A stretch of DNA of 64,000 nt, taken from positions 124,001-188,000 of the forward strand of contig JADIYI010000008.1 of the NCBI GenBank assembly GCA_016705365.1, written 5' to 3'. The position numbers were made by a program, and so were the translations under genes. The notes under the pieces were generated by a model. The model worked only from the letters and a program-made list of their open reading frames with translations. It ran no database searches and was not told where the DNA came from. The stretch comes from Gammaproteobacteria bacterium. GTDB taxonomy: Bacteria; Pseudomonadota; Gammaproteobacteria; Pseudomonadales; UBA5518. Shown here one piece after another: positions 28,293 through 36,778 of this stretch. The stretch's first letter is position 1; each line of letters starts with the position of its first letter.

Positions 28293-28850
28293 CTAGACCG
28301 TTTCGTCGATTGTCGCGGCCGGTTTGGCCACCACCACCATCGCCGGTCGCAGCAGCCGCCCGTTCAGGGTGTAGCCTTTCTGCATTACCGCCACCACCGA
28401 GTTCGGCGACGCGTCGGCGCTCTCGACCATGGTCATCGCCTGGTGTTTTTCGGGGTCGAAGGGCTGGCCGGCGGGGTCGACCTCCACGACATCGAACTTT
28501 TGCAGCACATCGAGAAAGCCGCGATAGGTGAGTTGCACGCCTTCGGCGAGCGCGCGGGTCGCCTCGTTCGGTTCACCGATCGCCGCGATCGCCCGCTCCA
28601 GGTTGTCGATGACCGGCAACAATGCCACGGCAAAACGCTCGAGCGCGAATTTGCGTGCGCTTTCGACATCACGCTCGGCGCGCCGGATCATGTTTTGCGC
28701 CTCGGCCTGTACCCGCAGGGCGCGGTCTTCGCTGCTGGCGAGCTGCTCGCGCAACGCGCCGAGCTCGGCGTTCAGATCCTGCTCCGGGGCGGCCTCGCCC
28801 GCCTCCGGCAAGTCCTTCCCGTTATCGAGAGCCTGTACTTCCTCCGCCAC
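28293..28850 (-). CDS. grpE: Nucleotide exchange factor GrpE
   Basis: 185 residues, GTG start at 28850 with GGGGGTAAAG upstream. Releases ADP from DnaK. An N-terminal acidic segment and long coiled coil (about 25-100, RVQAEAQNMIRRAERDVESARKFA) precede the compact beta domain with the family pattern FDPEKHQAM. It is between hrcA and dnaK and is preceded by a very good sigma32-type promoter. Confidence 0.96.
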   Translation of the reverse strand: MAEEVQALDNGKDLPEAGEAAPEQDLNAELGALREQLASSEDRALRVQAEAQNMIRRAERDVESARKFALERFAVALLPVIDNLERAIAAIGEPNEATRALAEGVQLTYRGFLDVLQKFDVVEVDPAGQPFDPEKHQAMTMVESADASPNSVVAVMQKGYTLNGRLLRPAMVVVAKPAATIDETV

Positions 28851-28892
28851 CTTTACCCCCCTGGTCAGCCGGCCAAATGCGTTGTCCGGCAG

Positions 28893-28920
28893 AAATGGGG
28901 GCGGAGGAGGTCGATTTCAA
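28893..28920 (-). promoter_or_regulatory. Sigma32-type heat-shock promoter of grpE
   Basis: On the minus strand TTGAA (28920-28916) and CCCCATTT (28900-28893) are separated by exactly 15 bp, matching the RpoH consensus. The predicted start point is about 35 nt before grpE. Confidence 0.75.
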
Positions 28921-29002
28921 TAGTCCCGGCGATATTGCCGCGATTCCTTCCGTGCCGGTGTCATGCAGCTGGTCCGGGTGCGCGCCCCGGGGCTCCGGCG
29001 GC

Positions 29003-30049
29003 TCAGCTCGCACCACGCAGCGCGGCGCTGAGCATGCGGGCGGTAACATCGACCACCGGGATCACGCGATCGTAGGCCATCCGGGTCGGACCGATGACGC
29101 CGAGCACGCCGATGGTGCGCCCGGCATTCTGGTAGGGTGCTGCGACCAGGCTGAAATCGACCAGCGGGCCGAAACCGGCCTCTTCGCCGACAAAGATCTG
29201 CACCCCGTCGGCGCGTGCACTGCGCTCCATCAGGTGCAGGATGTCTTTCTGCTGCTGGAACGCTTCGAACAATTCCCGCAGGCGAGCCATGTTCTCGGTG
29301 GAGGCGCTGTCGAGCAGATGTGCCTGGCCGGCAACCACGTAGCCGCCTTCCTTTTCCTTTTCGCCGGACACCAGCGCACGGCTGGCAAGGTTCATCGCTG
29401 TCTCGAGCAGGGCATCGATGGTATTTCGCGTATCGCGCATCGCGGCGAGCAAATCCTCGCGAATACGCCCCAGCCCCAGCCCGGCAAAGCGGCTGTTGAC
29501 GTAATTCGAGGCGGTCCGCAGCTCGATCTCGTCGTACTCGCGCTCGGTATGGATGATGCGGTTCTGCACTTCTTTCTCGTTCAGCACCAGGATCACCAGC
29601 ACCCGGCAACCGGCCAGGGGCAGGAATTCGACATGACGCAGGCTTACGTCTTCCTGGCGCGGCATCGTGACCAGCCCGGCCTGGTGCGTGATCAGGGACA
29701 ACAGGTTACTGGTGGCGGCCAGCAGCTCGGTGGTCGACTTGTCGGGATCGAGCTGCGCCCGGAGCACCTGCAGCTCCACGCCGAGCAGCGGTTTCATCGT
29801 GATCAGGGTGTCGATGAACAGGCGGTAGCCCTTGGAGGTCGGCACCCGTCCGGCCGAAGTGTGGGGGGTCGTTACGAAGCCGCGCTCCTCGAGATCGGCC
29901 ATGATCGAACGCACCGTGGCCGGGCTGACGGCGATTCCGCTCTCCTGCACCAGGGTGCGCGAACCCACCGGCTGCCCTTCCCGGATATACAGACCCACCA
30001 GGGTGCGCAGCAGTTGTTGCTGGCGCTCGGTGATTGCGTTGCCGTTCAT
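29003..30049 (-). CDS. hrcA: Heat-inducible transcription repressor HrcA
   Basis: 348 residues. N-terminal winged helix (RQQQLLRTLVGLYIREGQPVGSRTL, ATVRSIMADLEERGF) and the GRVPTSKGYR segment identify HrcA, which represses chaperone genes by binding CIRCE elements and depends on GroEL. I found no full CIRCE (TTAGCACTC-N9-GAGTGCTAA) near this gene cluster, so its targets are probably elsewhere, for example groESL. It is divergent from recN. Confidence 0.95.
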   Translation of the reverse strand: MNGNAITERQQQLLRTLVGLYIREGQPVGSRTLVQESGIAVSPATVRSIMADLEERGFVTTPHTSAGRVPTSKGYRLFIDTLITMKPLLGVELQVLRAQLDPDKSTTELLAATSNLLSLITHQAGLVTMPRQEDVSLRHVEFLPLAGCRVLVILVLNEKEVQNRIIHTEREYDEIELRTASNYVNSRFAGLGLGRIREDLLAAMRDTRNTIDALLETAMNLASRALVSGEKEKEGGYVVAGQAHLLDSASTENMARLRELFEAFQQQKDILHLMERSARADGVQIFVGEEAGFGPLVDFSLVAAPYQNAGRTIGVLGVIGPTRMAYDRVIPVVDVTARMLSAALRGAS

Positions 30050-30158
30050 GCGCTTGCGGTGGGTACCCCTCCCGTTGCTGTGCCGATTCTAGCACCGGCA
30101 GCCTTGGGATCAGGAATACCCGTGACGCGCGGCCCCGCGTTGCGGTATAAATCGCGCC

Positions 30159-31850
30159 ATGCTGCGCAACCTCTCCATCCGTAACTACACGCTGATCGAG
30201 CATCTCGACCTGGATATCGACAGCGGCCTGACCGTGATCACCGGGGAAACCGGCGCGGGCAAGTCGATCGTGCTCGATGCACTGGGGCTCGCGCTCGGCA
30301 ACCGCGCCGACGGCCGGGCATTGCGTGCCGGTGCGGAGCGGCTCGAAGTCAGCGCGGTGTTCGACATAGATGACACGCCCGAGGCGCAAGCCTGGCTGTG
30401 CGAACGCGCGCTCGACCAGGACGGTGATTGCCAGTTGCGCCGCGTCGTGACCCGCGACGGGCGCAGCCGGGCCTGGATCAACGGCCAGAGCGCAACGCTC
30501 GCGGATCTGAAGGTGCTCGGTGATCAACTGGTCGACATGCACGGCCAGCACGAACATCACTCGTTGCTGACGCGCGCCAACCACGCGCGCCTGCTCGATG
30601 AATACGGTGGCCACAACGAGCTTGCCGATCGCATGCGTGCGGCCTGTACCGAGTGGCGCGACTGTCGCGACGAGCTGGAGCAGTTGCGCGCCAGCGCCAG
30701 CGAGCGTAAGGACCGGCAACAATTGCTGCGCTATCAACTCGGCGAACTGCAGGAGCTCGCGCTCGCCGACGGAGAGATCGAACAGCTCGAGCAGCAGCAG
30801 CGAATGCTTGCCGGGGCAGGCGAGCTGACCGAACAGATTGCGACCGTGCTGACCCTGTGCGAGGACGAGGAACGCGGTGGCGCGCTGCCGGCACTGCGCC
30901 GCGCAACCACGATCGCCGCGGATCTCGATGCCCTCGGCGAGCGCGGGCGCACCGCGCTGCAGCTGCTAGAGTCCGCCTCCATTCAGGTCGATGAAGCGCG
31001 GCGCGAGCTGCAATCGATTGGCGATGACATCGAGATCAACCCGGAGCGTCTTGCCGAGGTCGAAGCTCGCCTCAGCGCGATCTACCAGACCGCGCGCAAG
31101 CATCGTATAGCAGCCGAGGAACTGCCCCTGCTGCGGGCGCGCCTTGGCGAGGAAGCAAGCGGCATCGAGGTCTCGGATGCACGCATCGCGGAGCTCGAGG
31201 TGCGCTTGCTGGCACTCCGGCAGCGCTGGTCGGCGCTGGCGGGCGATCTGAGCCGGGCACGCGCGATCACCGCCGGCGATATCGCGCAGCGGGTGCGCGA
31301 ACAACTCGCGTTTCTCGGCATGGCGAGCTGTCATTTCGAAGTCTCGATCAAGGCGCAGACGCTGGAGATGCCTTCGCCGCAGGGTGCCGAACAACTCGAG
31401 TTCCTGGTCGCCACCAACCCCGGCGCGAAGCCTGAACCGCTGGCGCGTATCGCCTCCGGCGGCGAACTCTCGCGCATCAGTCTCGCAATCCAGGTGATCA
31501 CCGCGAGCCGCGCCACGACACCAACGGTGATATTCGATGAAGTCGATGTGGGCATCGGCGGGGCGACCGCGGACGCGGTCGGCAGCCTGTTGCAGTCACT
31601 CGGCGAGCGTATCCAGGTGCTTTGCGTGACCCATCTGCCGCAGGTGGCGGCACGCGGAGCGCATCATATGCGCGCCAGCAAGAGCAGCCGCACGGAGGAA
31701 ACCAGCGCGGCGCTGGAGACCCTGGATGAAAAGCAAAGGGTCGAGGAGCTGGCGCGCATGCTCGGGGGAAAGACCATTACCGGAAAGACCCGGGCGCACG
31801 CCCGCGAGATGCTCGACACCGCGCGCAGCGAGGCGCTGCTGGCCAGCTGA
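30159..31850 (+). CDS. recN: DNA repair protein RecN
   Basis: 563 residues. SMC-like ATPase working in double-strand break repair. Walker A VITGETGAGKSIVLD at 27-41, coiled-coil arms rich in Glu/Gln (about 160-370), and the C-terminal signature/Walker B segment ASGGELSRISLAIQV ... VIFDEVDVGIGG. Divergent from hrcA, as in many proteobacteria (hrcA or grpE next to recN). No LexA box was recognised in the 109-bp spacer. Confidence 0.97.
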   Translation: MLRNLSIRNYTLIEHLDLDIDSGLTVITGETGAGKSIVLDALGLALGNRADGRALRAGAERLEVSAVFDIDDTPEAQAWLCERALDQDGDCQLRRVVTRDGRSRAWINGQSATLADLKVLGDQLVDMHGQHEHHSLLTRANHARLLDEYGGHNELADRMRAACTEWRDCRDELEQLRASASERKDRQQLLRYQLGELQELALADGEIEQLEQQQRMLAGAGELTEQIATVLTLCEDEERGGALPALRRATTIAADLDALGERGRTALQLLESASIQVDEARRELQSIGDDIEINPERLAEVEARLSAIYQTARKHRIAAEELPLLRARLGEEASGIEVSDARIAELEVRLLALRQRWSALAGDLSRARAITAGDIAQRVREQLAFLGMASCHFEVSIKAQTLEMPSPQGAEQLEFLVATNPGAKPEPLARIASGGELSRISLAIQVITASRATTPTVIFDEVDVGIGGATADAVGSLLQSLGERIQVLCVTHLPQVAARGAHHMRASKSSRTEETSAALETLDEKQRVEELARMLGGKTITGKTRAHAREMLDTARSEALLAS

Positions 31851-31860
31851 CTGCGAAGGC

Positions 31861-32280
31861 TCAGGAGTTCTCGGGACGCTTTTCCTTCACGTAGAGTACC
31901 AGGCTGTGGCCGATCAGGCGGTAGCCTGCCTTCGCCGCGATCGCGCGTTGCAGTCTCTCGATATCCGGATCGCAGAATTCAACCACCCGCCCGCTGTCGA
32001 CACACACCATATGATCATGGTGATCGCCACGATCGAGTTCGAATACGGCGTGGCCGCCCTCGAAGTTGTGACGCTCGACCAGGCCCGCAGTCTCGAACTG
32101 GGTGAGTACCCGGTACACCGTTGCGAGACCCACGTCCTCGTCAGCCTCGAGCAATGCCCGATAGACATCCTCGGCACTCATATGCTGATTTTCGGCAGGC
32201 TGCGACTCGAGAATCTGCAATATCTTGAGCCGCGGCAGGGTGACCTTCAACCCGGCTTTCTTGAGTTCAGAGTCTTCCAT
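31861..32280 (-). CDS. fur: Ferric uptake regulator Fur
   Basis: 139 residues from ATG 32280. Iron-sensing repressor: N-terminal winged helix (LKKAGLKVTLPRLKIL, GLATVYRVLTQFE) and C-terminal dimer/metal domain with HHDHMVCVD and the EFCDPDIERLQ segment. The second Cys of the CxxC structural zinc site found in E. coli Fur is Ser here (CVDS), as in Pseudomonas Fur. It is divergent from bamE (fur/bamE is a common pair) and converges with recN. Confidence 0.96.
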   Translation of the reverse strand: MEDSELKKAGLKVTLPRLKILQILESQPAENQHMSAEDVYRALLEADEDVGLATVYRVLTQFETAGLVERHNFEGGHAVFELDRGDHHDHMVCVDSGRVVEFCDPDIERLQRAIAAKAGYRLIGHSLVLYVKEKRPENS

Positions 32281-32405
32281 GGTTTCACCACTCCCGATCA
32301 ATAGCGGACTCCACGCCGGGGTAAAGGATGCAAAGCACCCGGCGGCTATGGGAGAATGATCGCGCCCGCGCAAACACGACTCAAGATACTGGAACACATT
32401 TTTCA

Positions 32406-32795
32406 ATGCAAAGAAAAGCCATTCTTATTCTCATCTGCCTGCTGATGGGCGGTTGCAGCATTGGCGGCATTCGGCTCGGCTTCCCCGGCGTCTATCGTAT
32501 CGATATCCCGCAAGGCAATGTGATCACCCAGGAAATGGTCGATCAACTGCAACCCGGCATGACCAAGCGACAGGTACGTTTCGTGATGGGCACACCACTG
32601 GTAGTCGATACCTTCAACCAGGAGCGCTGGGATTATCTGCACAGCATGGAGATCAAGGGCAGCCCACGTACCCAGGAGAATCTCAGCCTGTTTTTCGACA
32701 AGGATGTGCTGGTGCGCATCAGCGGTGATTACGCACCCTCGCAGGCGCCCAGCGTCGCGCCGGCCGAAAACCGGGAAAACGAAGAAGACCAGTGA
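32406..32795 (+). CDS. bamE: Outer membrane assembly factor BamE
   Basis: 129 residues, lipoprotein of the BAM complex that inserts beta-barrel proteins. Signal peptide with lipobox LLMGGC (Cys at about 17), then the SmpA/OmlA fold with YRIDIPQGNVIT and MTKRQVRFVMGTP, typical of the family. Start ATG at 32406 gives a normal signal peptide; the frame is open further upstream but this would bury it. Divergent from fur. Confidence 0.95.
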   Translation: MQRKAILILICLLMGGCSIGGIRLGFPGVYRIDIPQGNVITQEMVDQLQPGMTKRQVRFVMGTPLVVDTFNQERWDYLHSMEIKGSPRTQENLSLFFDKDVLVRISGDYAPSQAPSVAPAENRENEEDQ

Positions 32796-32802
32796 ACTCG
32801 GC

Positions 32803-33108
32803 TCAGCCCGAGGGCCGCGCGGCAAGCTGTTTTGCACGAGCCTTGCGCGCTTGCCTGGGATTGGCCTCCAGCGGGCGATAGATTTCAACCCGGTCTCCCG
32901 CCGCCAGCACATGGCGGCATGGCTCGGCAAGCAACTTGCCGAATATGCCCATTGTTGCCTGTTCCAGTACCGGCCCCGCGAATACATCCGCAATACCGGA
33001 ACGCACTGCCGCCTCGAAGGCCGTGCAGCCGGCAGGCACCATCAAGGCAATGATGCGTTGTCGTTCGGGCAGTGCAAATACCACCTCGACTGCGATTTCA
33101 TCCGCCAT
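32803..33108 (-). CDS. rnfH: RnfH family (UPF0125) protein
   Basis: 101 residues, ubiquitin-like beta-grasp protein. The IAVEVVFALPERQRIIALMV start and VGIFGK-like segment (MGIFGKLLAEPCRHVLAAGDRVEIYRP) match the family. It follows ratA and overlaps its end, the standard ratA-rnfH toxin-antitoxin-like arrangement. Its molecular role is unsettled. ATG at 33114 is an alternative start two codons upstream. Confidence 0.9.
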   Translation of the reverse strand: MADEIAVEVVFALPERQRIIALMVPAGCTAFEAAVRSGIADVFAGPVLEQATMGIFGKLLAEPCRHVLAAGDRVEIYRPLEANPRQARKARAKQLAARPSG

Positions 33109-33535
33109 AGACATCACGCGCGCGACGGCACAGCGCATCGACCAGGTTGTTGGCCATGGAGTCGAACAGCTTGCGTGCGGCCCTGCTGGCCAGCGAATTG
33201 TTCATCCTGAACGCCAGGCGCAGACTCACCTTGCAGGCATCATCGCGCAGCGAATCGAATCCCCAGCGCCCTTCAAACGTTTCGAACGGCCCCTCCACGA
33301 GTTCCATGGTGATATGAGCCGGCGCCGTAATCCGGTTACGGGTGGTGAAGCTCTGGCGAATGCCCGCTCGCGCCAGGTGCAGCCGCGCCTCGATGCAGCC
33401 CTCGCTGCTGCTCAGTACCTCGGCGCCGACACAGCCGTGCATGAATTTCGGGTAGGACTCGATGTCATTTACCAGCGCAAACATGGAGTGCGCCGGGTAG
33501 AGCAGCAACGCGCTGCGGTTGATCTCGGTAATCAT
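33098..33535 (-). CDS. ratA: Ribosome-association/ubiquinone-binding START-domain protein RatA
   Basis: 145 residues, SRPBCC/START-like cavity protein (Coq10 family). The pattern YPAHSMFALVNDIESYPKF is diagnostic. In E. coli it is described as a toxin blocking 70S formation, and homologs bind quinones. Start ATG 33535 (MITEINRSALL) fits the family. It is divergent from smpB, as in most gammaproteobacteria. Confidence 0.93.
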   Translation of the reverse strand: MITEINRSALLLYPAHSMFALVNDIESYPKFMHGCVGAEVLSSSEGCIEARLHLARAGIRQSFTTRNRITAPAHITMELVEGPFETFEGRWGFDSLRDDACKVSLRLAFRMNNSLASRAARKLFDSMANNLVDALCRRARDVYGG

Positions 33536-33654
33536 CGGGTTGCGGACGCCAGACTGGTTTCGCGGCGCAATATACCCGAACACGGATCCGGCGACACCGG
33601 CTGTCACGGCACGCATGCTAGAATCCGCGGCCCTTACAACGGCCCCGGCATCTC

Positions 33655-34128
33655 ATGAGCGGCAAGAAACGATCAGCGGACGGCGGCACGATCGCGCGCA
33701 ATCGCAAGGCGGGTTTCGACTACTTCGTCGAGGAGCGCTTCGAAGCCGGCCTGGTGCTCGAAGGGTGGGAAGTAAAGAGCCTGCGCGCGGGCCGCGCCCA
33801 GCTGGTCGATTCCTACGTGCTGCTCAAGGACGGCCAGGCCTGGCTGCTGGGCGCGCGCATCGAACCGCTGCCAAGTGCCAGCACCCATTTCGTTTCCAGC
33901 CCCGACCGCACCCGCAAGCTGCTGCTGAACCAGCGTGAACTGGGGCGGCTGTTCGATGGCGTGCAGCAGGAAGGCTACACCGCGATTTGTACCTCGCTGT
34001 ACTGGAGCAGGCACCTGGTCAAATGCGAGATCGCGCTCGCCAAGGGCAAGAAACAGCACGACAAGCGTGCCACAGAGAAGGACCGCGACTGGGCACGCCA
34101 GAAGCAGCGTCTCTCGCGCCACGCCTGA
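33655..34128 (+). CDS. smpB: SsrA-binding protein SmpB
   Basis: 157 residues, tmRNA partner of trans-translation. The core (IARNRKAGFDYFVEERFEAGLVLEGWEVKSLRAGRAQL) and the basic C-terminal tail (KKQHDKRATEKDRDWARQ) that mimics a codon in the A site are both intact. It lies 106 bp before ssrA. Confidence 0.98.
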   Translation: MSGKKRSADGGTIARNRKAGFDYFVEERFEAGLVLEGWEVKSLRAGRAQLVDSYVLLKDGQAWLLGARIEPLPSASTHFVSSPDRTRKLLLNQRELGRLFDGVQQEGYTAICTSLYWSRHLVKCEIALAKGKKQHDKRATEKDRDWARQKQRLSRHA

Positions 34129-34234
34129 TAGGAGCACGTGAGTATGCGCGCCGCTGCCGGACATCTGTGAACTTCTGCCGATCAAGCTGTCAGAGACTGC
34201 GCCGGTGTCATGTTAGGATACCGGCTCAGGTTCT

Positions 34235-34611
34235 GGGGGCGTTTTGGATTCGACGCCGGTTACAAAACCCGATGTGCATGCCGAGACGGCAACTAGTCTC
34301 GTTAATCCAAAGTTGCAAACCTATAGTTGCCAACGACGACAACTACGCACTCGCTGCTTAAACCCCAGTAGGGTGCCGTCTGACCGGAGCCGTGCCTGCG
34401 CGTCCGGGCTCTTCGGAGCACTCAGGCGTCATATCTCGCAGGATCGCGCTGAAGTTTGTCCGGGATGGATGCGCTAAAAAACACCGGAATCGCCAATCGC
34501 ACGCCCTGTCGGCCGGGCAGCGAGCGGTTAAAAAAAGTAGACCTGACTAAGCATGTAGAGCTGAGGGCGGAGGACTGACGGACGCGGGTTCAACTCCCGC
34601 CGCCTCCACCA
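34235..34611 (+). ncRNA. ssrA: Transfer-messenger RNA
   Basis: 377 nt. The 5' end GGGGGCG pairs with CGCCTCC near the 3' end, followed by ACCA, and the G3:U70 alanine identity pair is present. The T arm GGGTTCAACTCCCG is intact. The tag reading frame at 34329-34361 encodes ANDDNYALAA followed by TAA. The 3' end is a favoured integration target, and the accessory island starts just after it. Confidence 0.98.
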
Positions 34612-34616
34612 ATAAC

Positions 34617-34647
34617 AAAACCCTACCGTTCTCGGTTGGGGTTTTTT
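34617..34647 (+). terminator. Intrinsic terminator of ssrA
   Basis: Stem AAAACCC-CCG with CGG-GGGGTTTT around TTCT, ending in a run of six Ts, 6 bp after the tmRNA 3' end. Confidence 0.85.
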
Positions 34648-34980
34648 CTTGCCTGATCGCTCCGGTTCCCGCGTGTTGTTGGGGGTTCCTGCGGAGGCGG
34701 TTCTAAGGCGCTGAGTTACATAGGTTTGGCGCAGGGTTCCACCCCACCCATACCCAGAAATCGTTCGATTCTTTCCGCAGGAACCCGCAGGAGTTCGAAA
34801 TAGTCCGCACGGGCTGACGGTAGGTTGTTGATTTTGAACAACCCGCTTGATCAGTCCGCGCTTGTGGACTGCGGACTTTCAATTCGGCCCATGACGGCCG
34901 CCGCGAACCCCTTCATGTTGCAAAACGTCGGCACTTACCAATAACTGCCGACAAAACGGAACATCCCTCGGTCGGAGCAA
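34648..34980. other. Non-coding left edge of the ssrA island
   Basis: About 330 bp with no gene. It carries repeated CGCAGGA / TCCTGCGG motifs in both orientations (34690-34790), of the kind found as integrase arm sites, and an inverted pair TCCGCGC / GTGGACTGCGGAC. No integrase gene is present. Confidence 0.4.
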
Positions 34981-35475
34981 TCAAGCCTTGACGCTATTCA
35001 GGCGCAACATCAGCGTCATCGGATGCTGTGGCGATTCCTGAAAACCGTAGTGCACATAGAACTGCTTGGCGCGTTCGTGGATCGCATGAACCAGCAAGGC
35101 GCGCACACCGGTGTTTTGCGATACGGTGATGGCGCGGTTGACCGCGTCTTGCAGCATGGCAGCCCCCAGCTTGATGCCTTGCGCCCGCCGATCCACCGCC
35201 AATCTGCCAAGCACCATGACGGGTACCGGGTCGGGCATATTGCGGCGAACCGAGCTGGTCGCCACTTGATGAGCGACCGCACCAGCGGCCAAGGCGTAGA
35301 AGCCGCGCACCCGATTTTCCTCATCAACGACCACAAAAGTCCGGCTGGCCCCGGTGAGCTGGTTGTTCATCGCCCGGCGTTTTAGCCACTCATCCAGAGT
35401 AGGCTCACCGCTCTCGAAGTCGCCCAACAGGTGCGCGGCCGCAAGTGGCTGCGGCGCGGATAGATTCAAGCTCAT
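34981..35475 (-). CDS. GNAT acetyltransferase toxin (TacT/AtaT-like)
   Basis: 164 residues, one GNAT domain. The acetyl-CoA loop is the RRAQGIKLG stretch after VMVLGRLAVD, and the C-terminal FYVHYGFQ strand is typical. The family acetylates aminoacyl-tRNAs and stops translation. Its start overlaps the DUF1778 antitoxin by 4 bp (ATGA), the standard type II pair. The N-terminal part has the DEWLKRRAMNNQLTGASRTFV pattern of TacT proteins. Which tRNA it acts on cannot be read from the sequence. Confidence 0.9.
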   Translation of the reverse strand: MSLNLSAPQPLAAAHLLGDFESGEPTLDEWLKRRAMNNQLTGASRTFVVVDEENRVRGFYALAAGAVAHQVATSSVRRNMPDPVPVMVLGRLAVDRRAQGIKLGAAMLQDAVNRAITVSQNTGVRALLVHAIHERAKQFYVHYGFQESPQHPMTLMLRLNSVKA

Positions 35476-35744
35476 GTTGGATTGCTATCCCACGGAGCCT
35501 TGACGGCCATCAGTCGCTCAAGACCCGCATTGGCACTCGGCGGCGCGTCGAGCATGGCGGTGAACTGCTGGAATTTTTCCGTATCCAGACCGAAGAACAC
35601 TTGGTCGAGCAGCACGGACTGCGCACGCTCGCAAGCGGCTTCCAGCATGAAGTCCGAACGGTTTTTGCCCAGCAGAGCGGCAGCGTGATCAATGAGATCT
35701 CGCTGCTCCGGCAAGGCACGCAAATTGATGGCAGCGGCGCGCAT
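35472..35744 (-). CDS. DUF1778 antitoxin
   Basis: 90 residues; an N-terminal ribbon-helix-helix (AAINLRALPEQRDLIDHAAALLGKNRSDFMLEAA) for DNA binding and a C-terminal tail that neutralises the GNAT toxin. The start at 35744 has a perfect AAGGAGG site; an upstream in-frame extension has none. Promoter and palindrome lie immediately upstream. Confidence 0.9.
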   Translation of the reverse strand: MRAAAINLRALPEQRDLIDHAAALLGKNRSDFMLEAACERAQSVLLDQVFFGLDTEKFQQFTAMLDAPPSANAGLERLMAVKAPWDSNPT

Positions 35745-35757
35745 GGCGGCCTCCTTA

Positions 35758-35808
35758 TGTATATTCAACAGATACACAAATGATAGATGCGTGTGTAGCT
35801 GTTGTCAA
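35758..35808 (-). promoter_or_regulatory. Promoter and operator of the DUF1778-GNAT pair
   Basis: On the minus strand TTGACA (35808-35803) and TATCAT (35785-35780) are 17 bp apart. The inverted repeat TGTAT-N9-ATACA (35758-35776) lies just after the -10 and is a likely autorepression site. The -35 overlaps the last codon of the dead AbiEi gene. Confidence 0.65.
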
Positions 35809-36434
35809 CACAGCCCTTCATCCTCTGCTAATAGAGAGGAAATCGTCGGCGTTGCAACGCCATGCTGGATCGCTGTCGCCATCCACACGGGCAGGCGGTT
35901 CTGGACACTGAACACCGCCTGCCATTCGTCCTGCCCGATTCGTCCCAGCAACGTCGCAATCGCCTGTCCGGCAAGATCGGGGCCCAGCCATTCGAGAGCC
36001 CTGACGACATCACCAGCAATGCAGTCGCCCAACACCAACATTCACGCTGGAGCATGGCGGATTTCGATGACTTGCTTGCCGAGATTGAGCGTCCGCGCCC
36101 GGCCGTCGGTTAGGTAGATCTGTCGGACAGGAACCTGCGTGGTCAGCCCCAGAGCATTTGCCGCTACCGCGCCATGACGAACGATGGCATGACCGGTGAT
36201 GCTCGCGAGAGAGTCGACTATCTTATTGACCGGCGGTGACACTGGCCCCAATCGGCTGTTTTTTACGGCGACATAAAAGCCGCGCGTCACACGCATCAGC
36301 TTTCCATGCTTGGTCAAATTGGCCAGCACGCGTGGCGCCTGGTCGCGATGAACGAGATGAGCCGCATCCTGAGTTCGAATCTGCGCACCTTCTGGCTACG
36401 CATCGATCCATCGGCTAATGACTTCAGCTGGCAT
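35805..36434 (-). pseudogene. AbiEi-type (DUF6088) antitoxin, broken by two stop codons
   Basis: Read from ATG 36434 the frame is a full-length AbiEi-like antitoxin of about 209 codons (WIDA*PEGAQIRTQDAAHL; VLANLTKHGKLMRVTRGFYVAV; AVAANALGLTTQVPVRQIYLTDG; VIEIRHAPA*). It has TAG at 36398-36396 (codon 13) and TGA at 36044-36042, both in the same frame with coding on either side. No AbiEii toxin gene follows it. The frame overlaps the end of the AlpA-like gene by 11 bp, so it was once the second gene of that operon. It could be expressed only in fragments. Confidence 0.8.
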
Positions 36435-36639
36435 TGGCTGCGACTCCGGCGGGCTGGGTGGTCGACACCTGCAGGCACGATTCCTCGTAGGCTTCGATGT
36501 CGACCATCTGGTACACGACGCGGCCCGTCAGCTTCATAAACTTTGGACTGATACCCTCGCAACGCCAGCGTTCCAAGCAAGCCTCGCTGCGGCGCCAGCG
36601 CGCTGCCAGTTGTTTTTGGTTGAGGTGAACGACTTCCAT
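36424..36639 (-). CDS. AlpA-like small winged-HTH protein
   Basis: 71 residues from ATG 36639, which has AGGAGA six bases upstream. MEVVHLNQKQLAARWRRSEACLERW ... FMKLTGRVVYQMVDIEAYEESC is the MerR/excisionase-like helix-turn-helix of AlpA and phage regulators. It is translationally coupled to the dead AbiEi gene. Likely a local regulator. Two strong inverted repeats lie upstream. Confidence 0.7.
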   Translation of the reverse strand: MEVVHLNQKQLAARWRRSEACLERWRCEGISPKFMKLTGRVVYQMVDIEAYEESCLQVSTTQPAGVAANAS

Positions 36640-36735
36640 TTTGGTCTCCTTCCGAATGAGTTGGCAGGAGTCCATGAAGGCGCTGTTCCGCGCGCGAGCC
36701 AAGCGATATGTTGCACCGAACTATTCGCCGCACAT

Positions 36736-36768
36736 TTTGCGGAGATGGATGTTGTTATTCTCCGCAAA
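36736..36768. promoter_or_regulatory. Inverted repeat upstream of the AlpA-like gene
   Basis: TTTGCGGAG and CTCCGCAAA, 9-bp perfect arms separated by 15 bp, about 100 bp before the AlpA-like start. A probable dimer-binding site for the AlpA-like or another HTH protein. Confidence 0.5.
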
Positions 36769-36778
36769 GAAAAGATAG

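Noticed and set aside
30050..30158. CIRCE element between hrcA and recN
   Set aside because: Only a partial TAGCAC-like string occurs; no inverted partner at 9-bp spacing.
31980..32040. Fur lacking one CxxC cysteine as a defect
   Set aside because: Pseudomonas Fur also lacks it, so it is a normal variant.
36042..36044. Selenocysteine recoding of the in-frame TGA in the AbiEi-like gene
   Set aside because: A second stop (TAG) in the same frame and no plausible functional need for selenocysteine make decay the simpler reading.
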